From NCBI RefSeq assembly GCF_021284765.1, contig NZ_CP089924.1, forward strand, positions 620,001 to 684,000: DNA of 64,000 nt. Direction: 5' to 3'. A program made the translations under genes and the position numbers. A model generated the notes under the pieces. The model searched no databases, was not told where the DNA came from, and saw nothing but the letters and a program-made list of their open reading frames with translations. Shown here one piece after another: positions 9,467 through 21,447 of this stretch. Every line of letters begins with the position of its first letter. Position 1 is the first letter of the stretch. Source of the stretch: Lysobacter sp. 5GHs7-4 (GTDB lineage: Bacteria > Pseudomonadota > Gammaproteobacteria > Xanthomonadales > Xanthomonadaceae).

Positions 9467-9987
9467 TAGGAAAGGCGGCAACTTCCAGCCGCTACCCCGC
9501 GAAAGCGCGGACCGAAGGCTCCACCGAAGTATGGCGCTGAAGTCGCTGGCTGTTCGGCTCACGCCGAAGTAAAGCGGGGCCCGCCTTCGCGGGAATGACG
9601 GTGGGTGGGTTCCGCATGGCCCGAGGCGGTCGCGGTAGTCGTAGCTGCCTGCGCTGCCCCAAGCCGTCATCCCCGCTAAAGCGGGCAACTCCCAGTTCGT
9701 CATCCCCGCGAAAGCGGGGATCCAGGGCTCCACCGGGGCATGACTCTGAAGTCGCTGGATGTTCGGCTCACGCCGAAGTAACGGCGGTAGGATTCCCGCC
9801 TGCGTGGCAATGACGGCGGGAGCGTTCCCGCCCTCGCAAGCTTTGCGGTCCGCCGGTTATCGCGGCTTCTGCAAGCCCGTCCCCCCGGTTCCGCCCCCCA
9901 AAATCCCCCACGCCGCCGCAATGCGCCGATAATGGCGGCCCTGTCCGCCCGGCCCGCGCACCCGCGTGGGCGCCGCACGAGCCACCG
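9467..9987. repeat. Intergenic region with two ~115-bp interspersed repeats
   Basis: This 521-base gap between the PLD-like gene and oleB holds no supported gene. Two related elements lie at 9491-9600 and 9698-9815. Each starts with a CCCCGCGAAAGCG palindrome arm and ends with a CCCGCCT...AATGACG arm. They share the internal core GAAGTCGCTGG then TGTTCGGCTCACGCCGAAGT. A partial arm (CGTCATCCCCGCTAAAGCGG) lies at 9665-9684. Elements with the same ends occur at 3229-3372. They look like composite palindromic mobile repeats and could also terminate transcription of the upstream operon. Confidence 0.8.
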
Positions 9988-10890
9988 ATGACGTCGACCC
10001 GCGATCTCCCCGACTACCCGTTCCAGCCGCAGCGTTTCGAGGTCCGTCCGGGCATCGCGATGAGTTACCTCGACCAGGGGCCGAAGGACGGCGAGGTGGT
10101 GGTGATGCTGCACGGCAATCCGTCGTGGAGCTATTACTGGCGCAAGCTGGTGCTGGGCCTGCGCGACCGCTACCGCTGCATCGTCCCCGACCACGTCGGC
10201 ATGGGCCTGTCCGACAAGCCCGGCGACGACCGCTACGCCTACACCCTGCAGTCGCGCGTCGACGACGTCGAGCGTCTGCTGCAATACCTGCGCATCGACG
10301 GCCCGATCACCCTGGCCGTGCACGACTGGGGCGGCGGCATCGGTTTCGGCTGGGGCCTGAAGCACTCGGATCAGATCAAGCGCCTGGTGATCACCAACAC
10401 CGGCGCGTTCCCGCTGCCCGCCGCCAAGCCGCTGCCCAAGCGCCTGCGCCTGGGCCGCGACTCGGCGATCGGCACCGGCCTGATCCGCGGCCTTAACGCC
10501 TTCGCCGGCAGCGCCGCGCGCGTGGGCGTGGTCTCGCCGATGCCGCGCGCGGTGCGCCGCGCGTATCTGGCGCCCTACGACTCCTGGGCCAACCGCATCG
10601 CCACCTCGCGCTTCGTGCAGGACATTCCGCTGGCCGAGGGCGACGCCGCCTGGCCGCTGGTGCAGGCCATGGGCCGCAAGCTGCCCGAGTACGCCGACCG
10701 TCCCGCCTACATCGGCTGGGGCCTGCGCGATTTCGTGTTCGACCACCATTTCCTCAAGGGCTTCACCGACGCGCTGCCGCAGGCGCAGGTGCGCGCCTTC
10801 GAGGACGCCGGCCACTACGTGCTGGAGGATAAGGCTGCGGTGCTGGTGCCGGAGATCCGCGCGTTCCTCGACGGACATCCGATCGGCTGA
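9988..10890 (+). CDS. oleB: OleB, beta-lactone decarboxylase (alpha/beta hydrolase)
   Basis: A 300-residue haloalkane-dehalogenase-like alpha/beta hydrolase. The oxyanion-hole motif HGNPSWSYYW lies at 42-51, the nucleophile is Asp113 in VHDWGG, the probable acid is Asp248 (WGLRDFVFD) and the catalytic His is H276 (DAGHYVLED). In long-chain olefin biosynthesis OleB removes CO2 from the beta-lactone made by OleC, giving a cis-olefin. Assignment rests on the Asp nucleophile together with oleC and oleD immediately downstream. The ATG at 9988 has no strong Shine-Dalgarno. A REP hairpin separates it from oleC. No oleA lies upstream in this window. Confidence 0.9.
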   Translation: MTSTRDLPDYPFQPQRFEVRPGIAMSYLDQGPKDGEVVVMLHGNPSWSYYWRKLVLGLRDRYRCIVPDHVGMGLSDKPGDDRYAYTLQSRVDDVERLLQYLRIDGPITLAVHDWGGGIGFGWGLKHSDQIKRLVITNTGAFPLPAAKPLPKRLRLGRDSAIGTGLIRGLNAFAGSAARVGVVSPMPRAVRRAYLAPYDSWANRIATSRFVQDIPLAEGDAAWPLVQAMGRKLPEYADRPAYIGWGLRDFVFDHHFLKGFTDALPQAQVRAFEDAGHYVLEDKAAVLVPEIRAFLDGHPIG

Positions 10891-10920
10891 TCCGCCGATC
10901 GCGGGAGGCCGCCCGCTTTG

Positions 10921-10990
10921 CTGTGGGAGCGACGTAAGTCGCGATCCGGCCGCGGTTGAAGCGTCACGACTTGCGTCGCCGCCACTACAG
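10921..10990. repeat. REP pair (GTGG type) between oleB and oleC
   Basis: A GTGG-headed palindromic element (GTGGGAGCGACGTAAGTCGC, from 10923) is followed by a degenerate inverted copy at 10963-10990 (reads CTGTAGTGGCGGCGACGCAA on the other strand). The pair can form a long hairpin in the oleB-oleC spacer. Related copies are at 16528, 17021, 26997, 27058 (inverted) and 60327. The GTAG/GTGG head plus short palindrome is the hallmark of REPs mobilised by RAYT-type transposases. Confidence 0.8.
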
Positions 10991-11037
10991 CGGGCGGCGC
11001 AGGGCTGCGTCACACCCGAACCCCCTACAATCCGCGC

Positions 11038-12720
11038 ATGAGCCACGACCCTTCGATCGCGCCCGCCGCGCCCTGCAACATCGCCGCGTCCTTGCCGCGG
11101 CGCGCCGCCGAAGCGCCCGAGCGCATCGCCATGCGCTGCCCCGGCACGCGCGGCCCCGACGGCCTGCCGCGTTACGACCAGGTGCTGACCTACGCCGAAC
11201 TCGACGCGCGCAGCGACGCGATCGCCGCCGGACTGGCGCGGCGCGGCATCGTGCGCGGCACCCGCACCGTGGTGATGGTGCGGCCGTCGCCGGAGTTCTT
11301 CCTGTTGATGTTCGCCCTGTTCAAGGCCGGCGCGGTGCCGGTGCTGGTGGACCCGGGCATCGACAAGCGCGCGCTGCGCCAATGCCTGGACGAGGCGCTA
11401 CCGGAGGCGTTCATCGGCATCCCGCTGGCGCACATCGCGCGCGTGGTGTTGCGCTGGGCGCGTAGCGCGCGCATCCGCATCAGCACCGGCGCACGCGCGT
11501 GGCTGGCCGACGCCACCCTGGCCCAGGTCGAGCGCGACGGCGCCGGCGCGGGCAGCCAGCTCGCCGACACGCGACCCGACGACGTCGCCGCGATCCTGTT
11601 CACCAGCGGCTCCACCGGCGTGCCCAAGGGCGTGGTCTACCGCCACCGTCATTTCGTCGCCCAGATCGAGATGATGGGGCAGGCCTTCGGCATCGTGCCC
11701 GGCGGCGTCGACCTGCCGACGTTTCCGCCGTTCGCGCTGTTCGATCCGGCGCTGGGTCTGACTTCGGTCATCCCCGACATGGACCCGACCCGTCCGGCCC
11801 AGGCCGATCCACGCAAGCTGCACGACGCGATCGCCCGTTACGGCATCGATCAGCTGTTCGGCTCGCCGGCGCTGATGGCGGTGCTGGTGAAGCACGGCGC
11901 GCCGCTGACCGGCCTCAAGCGCGTGACCTCGGCCGGCGCGCCGGTGCCGCCGGACACGGTCGCGGCGCTGCGCGCGCTGCTGCCCGACGACGCCCAGCTG
12001 TGGACGCCCTACGGCGCCACCGAATGCCTGCCGGTGGCGGTGATCGAAGGCCGCGAATTGCAATCCACGCGCAGCGCCACCGAGGCCGGCGCCGGCACCT
12101 GCGTCGGCCGCGCGGTGGTGCCCAACGAGATCCGCATCATCGCCATCGACGATGCGCCGATCGCGCGATGGACCGACGCGCGCACCCTGGCCGCCGGCGA
12201 AGTCGGCGAGATCACCGTGGCCGGGCCCACCGCCACCGACAGCTACTTCAATCGCGAAGCCGCGACGCGCATCGCCAAGATCCGCGAAACCCTGGCCGAC
12301 GGCGGCGAGCGCGTGGTCCATCGCATGGGCGATCTGGGTTACTTCGACGGCGACGGCCGGCTGTGGTTCTGCGGCCGCAAGACCCACCGCGTCGAGACCG
12401 CGCAAGGCCCGCTGTACACCGAACAGGTCGAGCCGGTGTTCAACGCCCATCCGCAGGTGCGGCGCACCGCCCTGGTCGGCGTGGGCCGCAGCGGCGCGCA
12501 GCGGCCGGTGCTGTGCGTGGAACTGGCCGAAGGCGCGCGTGCGCGCGACTGGCCGGCGATCGAACGCGCCCTGCGCGCGCTCGGCGCCGCGCATGCGCAC
12601 ACCGCGCGCATCGGCGATTTCCTGCGCCACCCGCGCTTTCCGGTCGATATCCGTCACAACGCCAAGATCGGCCGCGAGAAGCTCGCGGTCTGGGCGGCCA
12701 AGCAAGGAGCGTGGGCATGA
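11038..12720 (+). CDS. oleC: OleC, beta-lactone synthetase (AMP-forming ligase family)
   Basis: A 560-residue ANL-superfamily enzyme. The ATP-binding P-loop [18 protein letters not shown] lies near residues 188-205, an aromatic/YGATE region follows ([10 protein letters not shown]), and the hinge motif [19 protein letters not shown] lies near 429-447. OleC adenylates the beta-hydroxy acid made by OleD and closes it to a cis-beta-lactone, the substrate of OleB. The stop codon overlaps the oleD start (ATGA at 12717-12720), so the two are translationally coupled. The ATG at 11038 follows the REP-containing spacer downstream of oleB. Other acyl-CoA ligase functions are possible by sequence alone, but the oleB/oleD context makes OleC the best call. 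Confidence 0.93.
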   Translation: MSHDPSIAPAAPCNIAASLPRRAAEAPERIAMRCPGTRGPDGLPRYDQVLTYAELDARSDAIAAGLARRGIVRGTRTVVMVRPSPEFFLLMFALFKAGAVPVLVDPGIDKRALRQCLDEALPEAFIGIPLAHIARVVLRWARSARIRISTGARAWLADATLAQVERDGAGAGSQLADTRPDDVAAILFTSGSTGVPKGVVYRHRHFVAQIEMMGQAFGIVPGGVDLPTFPPFALFDPALGLTSVIPDMDPTRPAQADPRKLHDAIARYGIDQLFGSPALMAVLVKHGAPLTGLKRVTSAGAPVPPDTVAALRALLPDDAQLWTPYGATECLPVAVIEGRELQSTRSATEAGAGTCVGRAVVPNEIRIIAIDDAPIARWTDARTLAAGEVGEITVAGPTATDSYFNREAATRIAKIRETLADGGERVVHRMGDLGYFDGDGRLWFCGRKTHRVETAQGPLYTEQVEPVFNAHPQVRRTALVGVGRSGAQRPVLCVELAEGARARDWPAIERALRALGAAHAHTARIGDFLRHPRFPVDIRHNAKIGREKLAVWAAKQGAWA

Positions 12721-13706
12721 AGATCCTGGTCACCGGCGGCGGCGGTTTTCTCGGCCAGGCGCTGTGCCGCGGCCTGGTCGAACGCGGCCACGATGTGGTG
12801 AGCTACAACCGCGGCCATTACCCGGCACTGGACGCGATGGGCGTGAGCCAGGTCCAGGGCGATCTGGCCGACCGCCAGGCGGTGATCGCGGCCGCGCGTG
12901 GCTGCGAGGCGGTGTTCCACAACGCCGCCAAGGCCGGCGCCTGGGGCAGCTACGACAGCTACCACCAGGCCAACGTGGTCGGCACCGACAACGTGCTCGA
13001 CGCTTGCCGCACGCACGGCATCGGCAAATTGGTCTACACCTCCACGCCCAGCGTCACCCATCGCGCGACCCATCCGGTCGAGGGGGGCACCGCCGACACC
13101 GTGCCTTACGGCGAAGGCTTCAAGGCGCCGTACGCGACCACCAAGACCATCGCCGAAAAGGCCGTGCTGGCGGCCAATGCGCCCACGTTGGCGACCGTGG
13201 CCCTGCGCCCGCGCCTGATCTGGGGCGTGGGCGACAACCAGTTGCTGCCGCGCCTGGTCGCGCGCGCCAAGGCCGGGCGCCTGCGCTTCGTCGGCGACGG
13301 CTACAACAAGGTCGACACCACCTACATCGACAACGCCGCGCAGGCGCACTTCGACGCCTTCGAGCACCTGGCGCCGGGCGCGGCCTGCGCCGGCCGCGCC
13401 TACTTCATCAGCAACGGCGAACCCAAGACCATGCGCGACACGCTGAACGGCTTGCTGGCCGCGGTCGGCGCGCCGCAGGTCGACAAGACCCTGCCGTTCG
13501 GCGCCGCCTACGCGATCGGCGCGGTGTGCGAGGGGCTGTGGCATGCCTTGCCGCTGAAGGGCGAGCCGCTGATGACGCGCTTCCTCGCCGAACAACTGGC
13601 GACCTCGCACTGGTACGACATGGCGCCAGCGACGCGCGATTTCGGCTACGTGCCGCGGGTCAGTTTTCACGAAGGCCTCACCCGACTGAAGGCCGCCTGC
13701 ACGTAA
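12717..13706 (+). CDS. oleD: OleD, 2-alkyl-3-oxoalkanoate reductase (extended SDR)
   Basis: A 329-residue NAD(P)-dependent short-chain dehydrogenase of the 3-beta-hydroxysteroid dehydrogenase type. It begins [13 protein letters not shown], with the dinucleotide-binding glycine motif at 7-13, and has the catalytic Tyr139/Lys143 pair in PYATTK. OleD reduces the 2-alkyl-3-keto acid produced by OleA condensation to the hydroxy acid used by OleC. The start overlaps the oleC stop by four bases. The chosen start gives the normal length and an N-terminal Rossmann strand; longer readings upstream are in-frame read-through of the oleC region. Confidence 0.93.
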   Translation: MKILVTGGGGFLGQALCRGLVERGHDVVSYNRGHYPALDAMGVSQVQGDLADRQAVIAAARGCEAVFHNAAKAGAWGSYDSYHQANVVGTDNVLDACRTHGIGKLVYTSTPSVTHRATHPVEGGTADTVPYGEGFKAPYATTKTIAEKAVLAANAPTLATVALRPRLIWGVGDNQLLPRLVARAKAGRLRFVGDGYNKVDTTYIDNAAQAHFDAFEHLAPGAACAGRAYFISNGEPKTMRDTLNGLLAAVGAPQVDKTLPFGAAYAIGAVCEGLWHALPLKGEPLMTRFLAEQLATSHWYDMAPATRDFGYVPRVSFHEGLTRLKAACT

Positions 13707-13800
13707 GCGCGCCTCATCACTCTCCGACTACCGCGGCATGGACAGGATCGAGCCACACCCCCGGCCACTGTCCGCCGCGGACCATCGTCAGGAGATCGCC

Positions 13801-13959
13801 ATGCTCAGTTACGCCGTTATCTTCTTCATCATCGCCATCGTCGCCGCGGTACTGGGCTTCAGCGGCATCGCCGGCGCGGCCACCAACATCGCCTGGATCC
13901 TGTTCGTCGTGTTCGTGATCCTGGCCATCATCTCGCTGCTGCGCGGCCGCAAAGTCTGA
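13801..13959 (+). CDS. DUF1328 small membrane protein (YtjA type)
   Basis: A 52-residue peptide, [20 protein letters not shown] onwards, that is nearly all hydrophobic (two transmembrane helices) and ends LLRGRKV. This is the typical size and pattern of the DUF1328/YtjA (UPF0391) family, whose role is unknown; some members respond to stress. The ATG at 13801 is chosen because AGGAG lies 8 bases upstream and homologues begin ML; an upstream in-frame ATG at 13738 would add an uncharacteristic hydrophilic extension. A strong hairpin follows the stop codon. Confidence 0.85.
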   Translation: MLSYAVIFFIIAIVAAVLGFSGIAGAATNIAWILFVVFVILAIISLLRGRKV

Positions 13960-13983
13960 CGCGGTGGGATATGGATGCACTGC

Positions 13984-14010
13984 CTTCCGGCCCGCCTTGC
14001 GGGCCGGAAG
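13984..14010 (+). terminator. Hairpin downstream of the DUF1328 gene
   Basis: A perfect 12-bp stem (CTTCCGGCCCGC at 13984-13995 with its complement at 13999-14010) and a 3-base loop lie 24 bases after the stop codon. The following bases (CGTATTGG) contain only a weak T run, so it may be a factor-assisted terminator rather than a canonical intrinsic one. Confidence 0.5.
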
Positions 14011-14109
14011 CGTATTGGGCCCCGCGTCGGTGCCTTGCCTGGCAACCAGGCCCCGGCGGCGGGCGCCACCGCCACCGGACCGCTGCCGGGCGCGGGCTAC
14101 AATGACGGC

Positions 14110-14769
14110 ATGACCGACTCCGCCAACGTGCTGTTCCCGTCCTGGGCCAAGTCCACTGCTGGGGGCGCGCTCGAAATCGCGCTCAACCGCGCGCTCGAGC
14201 TCGATCCGGAGACCCGCGAGGCCCTGCGTAGCCTCGACGGCCGGCGCGTGCAGCTGCATCTGGCCGCCCCGCCGCTGGCCTTGCAGGTGCGCGTGGACGG
14301 CGACCGGCTCCGCGTCGGCCCGCCCGATGCGGACGCCGAGCCGGACCTGTCGGTGCGCAGCACCCTGGCCGGACTGGTCTCGCAGCTGCCGTTCCTGCGC
14401 AACGACGACGCGCCGCCGGTCGGCAAGCTGCGTATCGAAGGCGATGCCGATCTCGCCCGCCGCCTGCAGCGCCTGGCCGAGCGGTTCGATCCGGATTGGC
14501 AGCGGCCGTTCACCGGCGTGTTCGGCGACGTGCTCGGCGTGCAGATCGCCAACGGCCTGGCCGGCGCCGTGCGCCATGCGCGCGACGCGGCCGGCGCCTT
14601 CGCCCACAACGCCGCCGAGTTCGTCACCGAGGAGTCGCGCGACGTGGTCGGCCGCGACGAGCTCAACGCCTTTCACGACGATGTCGATGCGCTGCGCGAC
14701 GGCGTCGAACGCGCGAGTGCGCGGGTCGCGCGCTTGCGCGAGCGCGTCGCCGCCCGGAGCGGCGCATGA
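14110..14769 (+). CDS. ubiJ: UbiJ-like SCP2-domain ubiquinone accessory factor
   Basis: A 219-residue protein with an SCP2 lipid-binding domain over residues ~15-115 ([20 protein letters not shown], then [13 protein letters not shown]) and a helical C-terminal coiled coil of charged residues. UbiJ binds ubiquinone intermediates and organises the aerobic Ubi metabolon with UbiK. The ATG at 14110 gives the family's usual length; a longer in-frame reading would add low-complexity sequence. Its stop overlaps the ubiB start (ATGA), which supports the identity: ubiJ-ubiB adjacency is standard in proteobacteria. ubiK is found separately at 38424-38690. Confidence 0.9.
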   Translation: MTDSANVLFPSWAKSTAGGALEIALNRALELDPETREALRSLDGRRVQLHLAAPPLALQVRVDGDRLRVGPPDADAEPDLSVRSTLAGLVSQLPFLRNDDAPPVGKLRIEGDADLARRLQRLAERFDPDWQRPFTGVFGDVLGVQIANGLAGAVRHARDAAGAFAHNAAEFVTEESRDVVGRDELNAFHDDVDALRDGVERASARVARLRERVAARSGA

Positions 14770-16424
14770 AGTCGGCGCTGCGCGCCTGGCGCATCGGCCG
14801 GGTCCTGTTGCGCTACCGCCTCGACGCGCTGCTCGACGGCACGCCGGCCGAGCGCTGGCTCAAGCTCGCGCGCCCGTTCGTGCCGCGCGCCTCGGCCGAG
14901 ATCGCGGCGATGCCGCGCGGCGCGCGCCTGCGCCTGGTGCTGCAGGAGCTGGGGCCGATCTTCGTCAAGTTCGGTCAGATCCTGTCCACCCGCCGCGATC
15001 TGGTGCCGCCGGATGTGGCGATCGAACTGGCGCTGCTGCAGGACCGCGTGAAGCCGTTCGACGGCGAAGCCGCGCGCGCCATCGTCGAGACCGCGCTGGA
15101 GCGCAGCATCGGCGAGGCCTTCGAAGCCTTCGACACCACTCCGCTGGCTTCGGCCTCGATCGCGCAGGTGCACGCGGCGATCCTGCCCGGCGGACGCGAG
15201 GTCGTGGTCAAGGTGCTGCGGCCGAACATCGAAAAGCAGATCGCCGGCGACATCGCCCTGCTCAAGACCATCGCCAGCGTGGTCGACCGCGCCCATCCCA
15301 GCGCCGACAAGATCCGTCCGCGCGAGATCGTGGCCGAGATCGAAAGCACCCTGGCCGCCGAACTGGACCTGCAGCGCGAGGGCGCCAACGCCAGCGTGCT
15401 GCGCCGGTTCTGGAAGGACAGCGAAGACCTGTACGTGCCGGAAGTGATCTGGTCGCACACCGCCGAGCGTGCGCTGACGCTGGAGCGCGTCTACGGCATT
15501 CCGTCCGACGACATCGCCGCGCTGGACGCGGCCGGCATCGACCGCAGCGCGCTGGCGGCCAAGGGCGTGCGGGTGTTCTACACCCAGGTGTTCCGCGACA
15601 ATTTCTTCCACGCCGACGCCCACGCCGGCAACATCTGGGTCGACAGCGATCCGGCGCGCAAGCGCAATCCGCGTTTCATCGCGTTGGACTTCGGCATCAT
15701 GGGGCAGTTGTCGGACGAGGATCAGTACTACCTCGCCGAGAATTTCATGGCGATCTTCAACCGCGACTATCGCCGCATCGCCGAGCTGCACGTGCAGGCC
15801 GGCTGGATGCCGTCGCATATCAGAATCGACGAGTTGGAAGCGGCCACGCGCGCGGTGTGCGAGCCGTATTTCACCCGACCCTTGAGCGAGATTTCGCTGG
15901 CCGAGGTATTGGTCAAGCTGTTCCGCACCGCGCAGCGCTACGAGCTGACCTTGCAGCCGCAGTTGATCCTGTTGCAGAAGACCTTGCTCAACATCGAAGG
16001 CGTGGGCCGTCTGCTCGATCCCAAGCTGGATATCTGGGCGGTGGCGCGGCCGGTGCTGCAGCGCATCCTGGTGGAGCGCTACAGTCCGCAGCGGCTGGCC
16101 TCGGAGTTTCGCAAGCGGTTGCCGGAATTGGTCACGCACGCGCCGGAGATGCCGCGTTTGTTGCACGCCTGGCTCACGCAGCAGGTCAGCGGCGAGCATG
16201 AGTTGCGTATGCGGTCGCAGGATCTGGCGGAGTTGACGCGCACGGTGAAGGATGCGCAGCGGCGGACGGTGGCGGCGATTCTGGGTACGGGTCTGTTGAT
16301 CGTGGCGGCGGTGCTGTACGGGTTGGAGGCGGGCGGTCCGCGCTTCTGGTCGGTCCCGGCTTCGTCTTGGATCGCCGGTATCGGCGGTGTGTGGGCGTTC
16401 CTGGCGGCGCTGCCGCGCAAGTAG
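14766..16424 (+). CDS. ubiB: UbiB, atypical kinase/ATPase of ubiquinone biosynthesis
   Basis: A 552-residue UbiB/ADCK family protein. Diagnostic motifs are present: KFGQ at 68-71 in [19 protein letters not shown], the Ala-rich loop ASASIAQVH in place of a glycine loop, [16 protein letters not shown] in the catalytic loop and DFG ([10 protein letters not shown]). Two C-terminal transmembrane segments lie at about 500-520 and 528-545, which places the protein at the inner membrane. UbiB-type ATPases are needed for coenzyme Q synthesis, probably by extracting hydrophobic intermediates from the membrane. The ATG at 14766 overlaps the ubiJ stop codon. Confidence 0.95.
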   Translation: MKSALRAWRIGRVLLRYRLDALLDGTPAERWLKLARPFVPRASAEIAAMPRGARLRLVLQELGPIFVKFGQILSTRRDLVPPDVAIELALLQDRVKPFDGEAARAIVETALERSIGEAFEAFDTTPLASASIAQVHAAILPGGREVVVKVLRPNIEKQIAGDIALLKTIASVVDRAHPSADKIRPREIVAEIESTLAAELDLQREGANASVLRRFWKDSEDLYVPEVIWSHTAERALTLERVYGIPSDDIAALDAAGIDRSALAAKGVRVFYTQVFRDNFFHADAHAGNIWVDSDPARKRNPRFIALDFGIMGQLSDEDQYYLAENFMAIFNRDYRRIAELHVQAGWMPSHIRIDELEAATRAVCEPYFTRPLSEISLAEVLVKLFRTAQRYELTLQPQLILLQKTLLNIEGVGRLLDPKLDIWAVARPVLQRILVERYSPQRLASEFRKRLPELVTHAPEMPRLLHAWLTQQVSGEHELRMRSQDLAELTRTVKDAQRRTVAAILGTGLLIVAAVLYGLEAGGPRFWSVPASSWIAGIGGVWAFLAALPRK

Positions 16425-16432
16425 TTTGTTTT

Positions 16433-16479
16433 GCTTGCCCGTGCTTGCCCGTGCTTGCCCGTGCTTGCCCGTGCTTGCC
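16433..16479 (+). repeat. 10-bp tandem repeat, GCTTGCCCGT x ~4.7
   Basis: Four exact head-to-tail copies of GCTTGCCCGT followed by a partial fifth copy begin 9 bases after the ubiB stop. Units are perfect, which suggests recent slippage or a hypervariable minisatellite. Confidence 0.9.
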
Positions 16480-16527
16480 GGCCACCGAGTTCGATTCCGC
16501 TCTCGCCGTTACTTTCGCCAGCCCCCT

Positions 16528-16550
16528 GTAGGAGCGGCGTGAGCCGCGAC
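16528..16550 (+). repeat. GTAG-type REP
   Basis: GTAGGAGCGGCGTGAGCCGC followed by GAC. The GTAG head and the GCGGC-GTGA-GCCGC mini-palindrome match the other REP copies in this window. Confidence 0.85.
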
Positions 16551-16806
16551 CGCGAATCCCGGCTATCGCGCCTATCCGGTTCCGATGGCCTCCAGATCCT
16601 GGCGTTGCGCTTTTAGCTCCCTCCTTTGACAAAGGAGGGTTGGGGAGGATTTGCTTTTGTTCTTGCTCTGCTTCTTCTGACCGAAGGTCAAAGGCTTCCG
16701 CCTGCTGCGCATGCGGGTCACTTTCTCTTGCTGACCCAAGAGAAAGTAACCAAAGAGAAGGGTCTGAGCCAAGAGCTCCCGTGTGGCTTCGGATCTTGCG
16801 CCGGGA

Positions 16807-16840
16807 TTTTTCGATAAGACATCCCTGTCTTATCGAAAAA
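16807..16840. repeat. Perfect 15-bp hairpin
   Basis: TTTTTCGATAAGACA at 16807-16821 pairs exactly with TGTCTTATCGAAAAA at 16826-16840 around a TCCC loop. The AT-rich arms stand out in this GC-rich region. It is followed by a GC-rich GGCGCGC/GCGCGCC palindrome. It could work as a bidirectional terminator or be part of an interspersed repeat. Confidence 0.8.
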
Positions 16841-16924
16841 CGGCGCGCGTCCTGCGCGCCGCCCTTCGGGTCTGGGGTGGTTCGTGTGGCTTCGGTTCTA
16901 TGGACTTCAATGCCGGAGCAGACT

Positions 16925-16978
<54 letters not shown>

Positions 16979-17020
16979 CGAAAGCGATGGCGGTGTGGTA
17001 GCTGTTGCGGTTTGCTCTCT

Positions 17021-17043
17021 GTGGGAGCGGCGTGAGCCGCGAT
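17021..17043 (+). repeat. GTGG-type REP
   Basis: GTGGGAGCGGCGTGAGCCGC followed by GAT, the same family as 16528 and 60327. It lies just beyond the 3' end of the M16 peptidase gene. Confidence 0.85.
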
Positions 17044-17087
17044 TGCAGCCCGGTGGCCCGAGGCTGCGATCGCGGCCTATGCATCGA

Positions 17088-19898
<2,811 letters not shown>

Positions 19899-19990
19899 GC
19901 GGAATCCTGATGGAGAGTGGGGCGGCGTGTGGCCGACGCAGCTATAGACGAAAATACCCGCTGCGCCCCCTACTGCCTGTGCCATTGAGC

Positions 19991-20722
19991 ATGACCGAGA
20001 CATTCAGCCCTGCCGACGAACCCGCCGAGCTGCCGGTGCTGTACGCCGACGACTGGCTTGCGATCATCGACAAGCCGGCGGGCCTGATGGTTCACGACAG
20101 CGCGCTCGCGCGCGGCGAGACCGATTTCGTCGCCGACCGCCTGCGCGCCCAGTTCGGCCGGCCGGTGTACCTGGTCCACCGCCTGGACCGCGCCACCAGC
20201 GGCTGCCTGCTGCTGGCGTTCGAGCGCGAGGCGGCTTCGGCGCTGGGCAAGGTGCTGATGTCGCGCGAGTTCGAAAAGGACTACCTGGCGGTCTGCCGCG
20301 GCTGGCCCGAGGACCGGTTCACCATCGACTACGACCTGGACGGCGGGCCGGGCAAGCCGCAGAAGAAACCGGCGATCACACGTTTCCGCCGTCTGGGCGC
20401 CTGCGAGCTGGCCCATCCCTCCGGCGGCTTCGAGACCTCGCGCTACGCGCTGTTGCTGGCGCAGCCGGAGACCGGGCGCTTTCGCCAGATCCGCCGCCAC
20501 CTCAAGCACGTCTCGCATCACCTGATCGGCGACACCAGCCACGGCGACGGCCGCCACAACCGCGCGTTCCGCATGATGGGCATCCACCGCATGCTGCTGC
20601 ACGCGCAGCGGCTGTCGTTCCTGCATCCGGTCAGCGGCGCGCGGGTCACCGCGACCGCGCCGCCGGATCGCGAGCTGGCGCGGGCGCTGGCCTTGTTCGA
20701 GGGCGCCGCGCCCGTCGAATGA
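19991..20722 (+). CDS. truC: TruC, tRNA pseudouridine(65) synthase
   Basis: A 243-residue RluA-family pseudouridine synthase. The catalytic motif HRLDRATSG places the nucleophile at Asp66. Family-specific matches to TruC are RYALLLAQPETGRFRQIRRH and the IGDTSHGDGRHNR segment, and the length is close to that of E. coli TruC (about 260). The enzyme converts U65 of certain tRNAs to pseudouridine. The ATG at 19991 is used because the protein then begins a few residues before the first conserved strand (VLYADDWLAIIDKPAG). The gene converges on the DUF2059 gene with 19 bases between stops. Confidence 0.88.
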   Translation: MTETFSPADEPAELPVLYADDWLAIIDKPAGLMVHDSALARGETDFVADRLRAQFGRPVYLVHRLDRATSGCLLLAFEREAASALGKVLMSREFEKDYLAVCRGWPEDRFTIDYDLDGGPGKPQKKPAITRFRRLGACELAHPSGGFETSRYALLLAQPETGRFRQIRRHLKHVSHHLIGDTSHGDGRHNRAFRMMGIHRMLLHAQRLSFLHPVSGARVTATAPPDRELARALALFEGAAPVE

Positions 20723-20741
20723 GGGCGCGGCGCACGTGCGC

Positions 20742-21317
20742 TTACTTGGTTTGCGCGCCCGCGCTCTTGTCCTTGATCTTCTGCTCGCGCGACGGCGGTG
20801 CGGGCGGTGCCGGCGGCGGTACGAACGGCGCCGGCGGACGCGCCTCGGCTTCGATGTCCTGCTGCAGCTCCTGCATCATCGGCACCACCAGCTTCTGCAT
20901 CGCGGTCATGGTGTTCTGCATCAGCGCCGGCATCTTCTCGAGCAGGCGCTGTCCGGCCGCGCTGCCGTAGAACGCGATCAGGGCATCGGTGTCCTCGGCG
21001 CTGAAGGTGTTGCGATAGATGTCGCGATAGACCGGCTCGAGCTTGTCCCAGGCCAAGGCCTTGCGCATCTGCGCGCTGGAGCGGGCGATCATGCGGTCCA
21101 GGCGCGCGCGTTCGTCGGCCGACAGTTCGCGGCCGGCCATCATCTGCTCGACCATCTGCTTCTGCGAGGCCTCGATCTGCGGCAGCAGCGCGTCCACGGT
21201 CTGGCGCGCGCGCATGACCTCGAGCAGGCGCGCGACCTGGGCGTCGTTGGGCGGGCCGGCCAGGGCCGCCAGCGGTGCGGCCAGCATCAGGGCCAGGGCG
21301 AAGACGTAACGTTTCAT
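20742..21317 (-). CDS. DUF2059 domain exported protein
   Basis: A 191-residue protein with a signal peptide (MKRYVFALALMLAAPLAALA). Helical residues ~25-150 match the DUF2059 pattern: RLLEVMRARQTVDALLPQIE, then YRDIYRNTFSAEDTDALIAF and YGSAAGQRLLEKMP. The C-terminal ~30 residues are a Pro/Ala-rich tail (PPAPFVPPPAPPAPP) and a Lys-rich end. The family is periplasmic and of unknown function. The ATG at 21317 is preceded by a GGAGG-like sequence on the minus strand. Confidence 0.85.
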   Translation of the reverse strand: MKRYVFALALMLAAPLAALAGPPNDAQVARLLEVMRARQTVDALLPQIEASQKQMVEQMMAGRELSADERARLDRMIARSSAQMRKALAWDKLEPVYRDIYRNTFSAEDTDALIAFYGSAAGQRLLEKMPALMQNTMTAMQKLVVPMMQELQQDIEAEARPPAPFVPPPAPPAPPSREQKIKDKSAGAQTK

Positions 21318-21447
21318 GGGGCGATCCTCCGTGATGAGCAGCGCATCGTCGTTGCCGACGACGGCGGCGTCAACGCCAGGGCGCCGGCCCGGACGGCGAC
21401 ACTCGGTCTACAGCACATCGGTCTACAATCGGGGCCGGAGGGGCGCA

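Noticed and set aside
16433..16479. CRISPR array
   Set aside because: Units are 10 bases, contiguous and without spacers; no cas gene is present.
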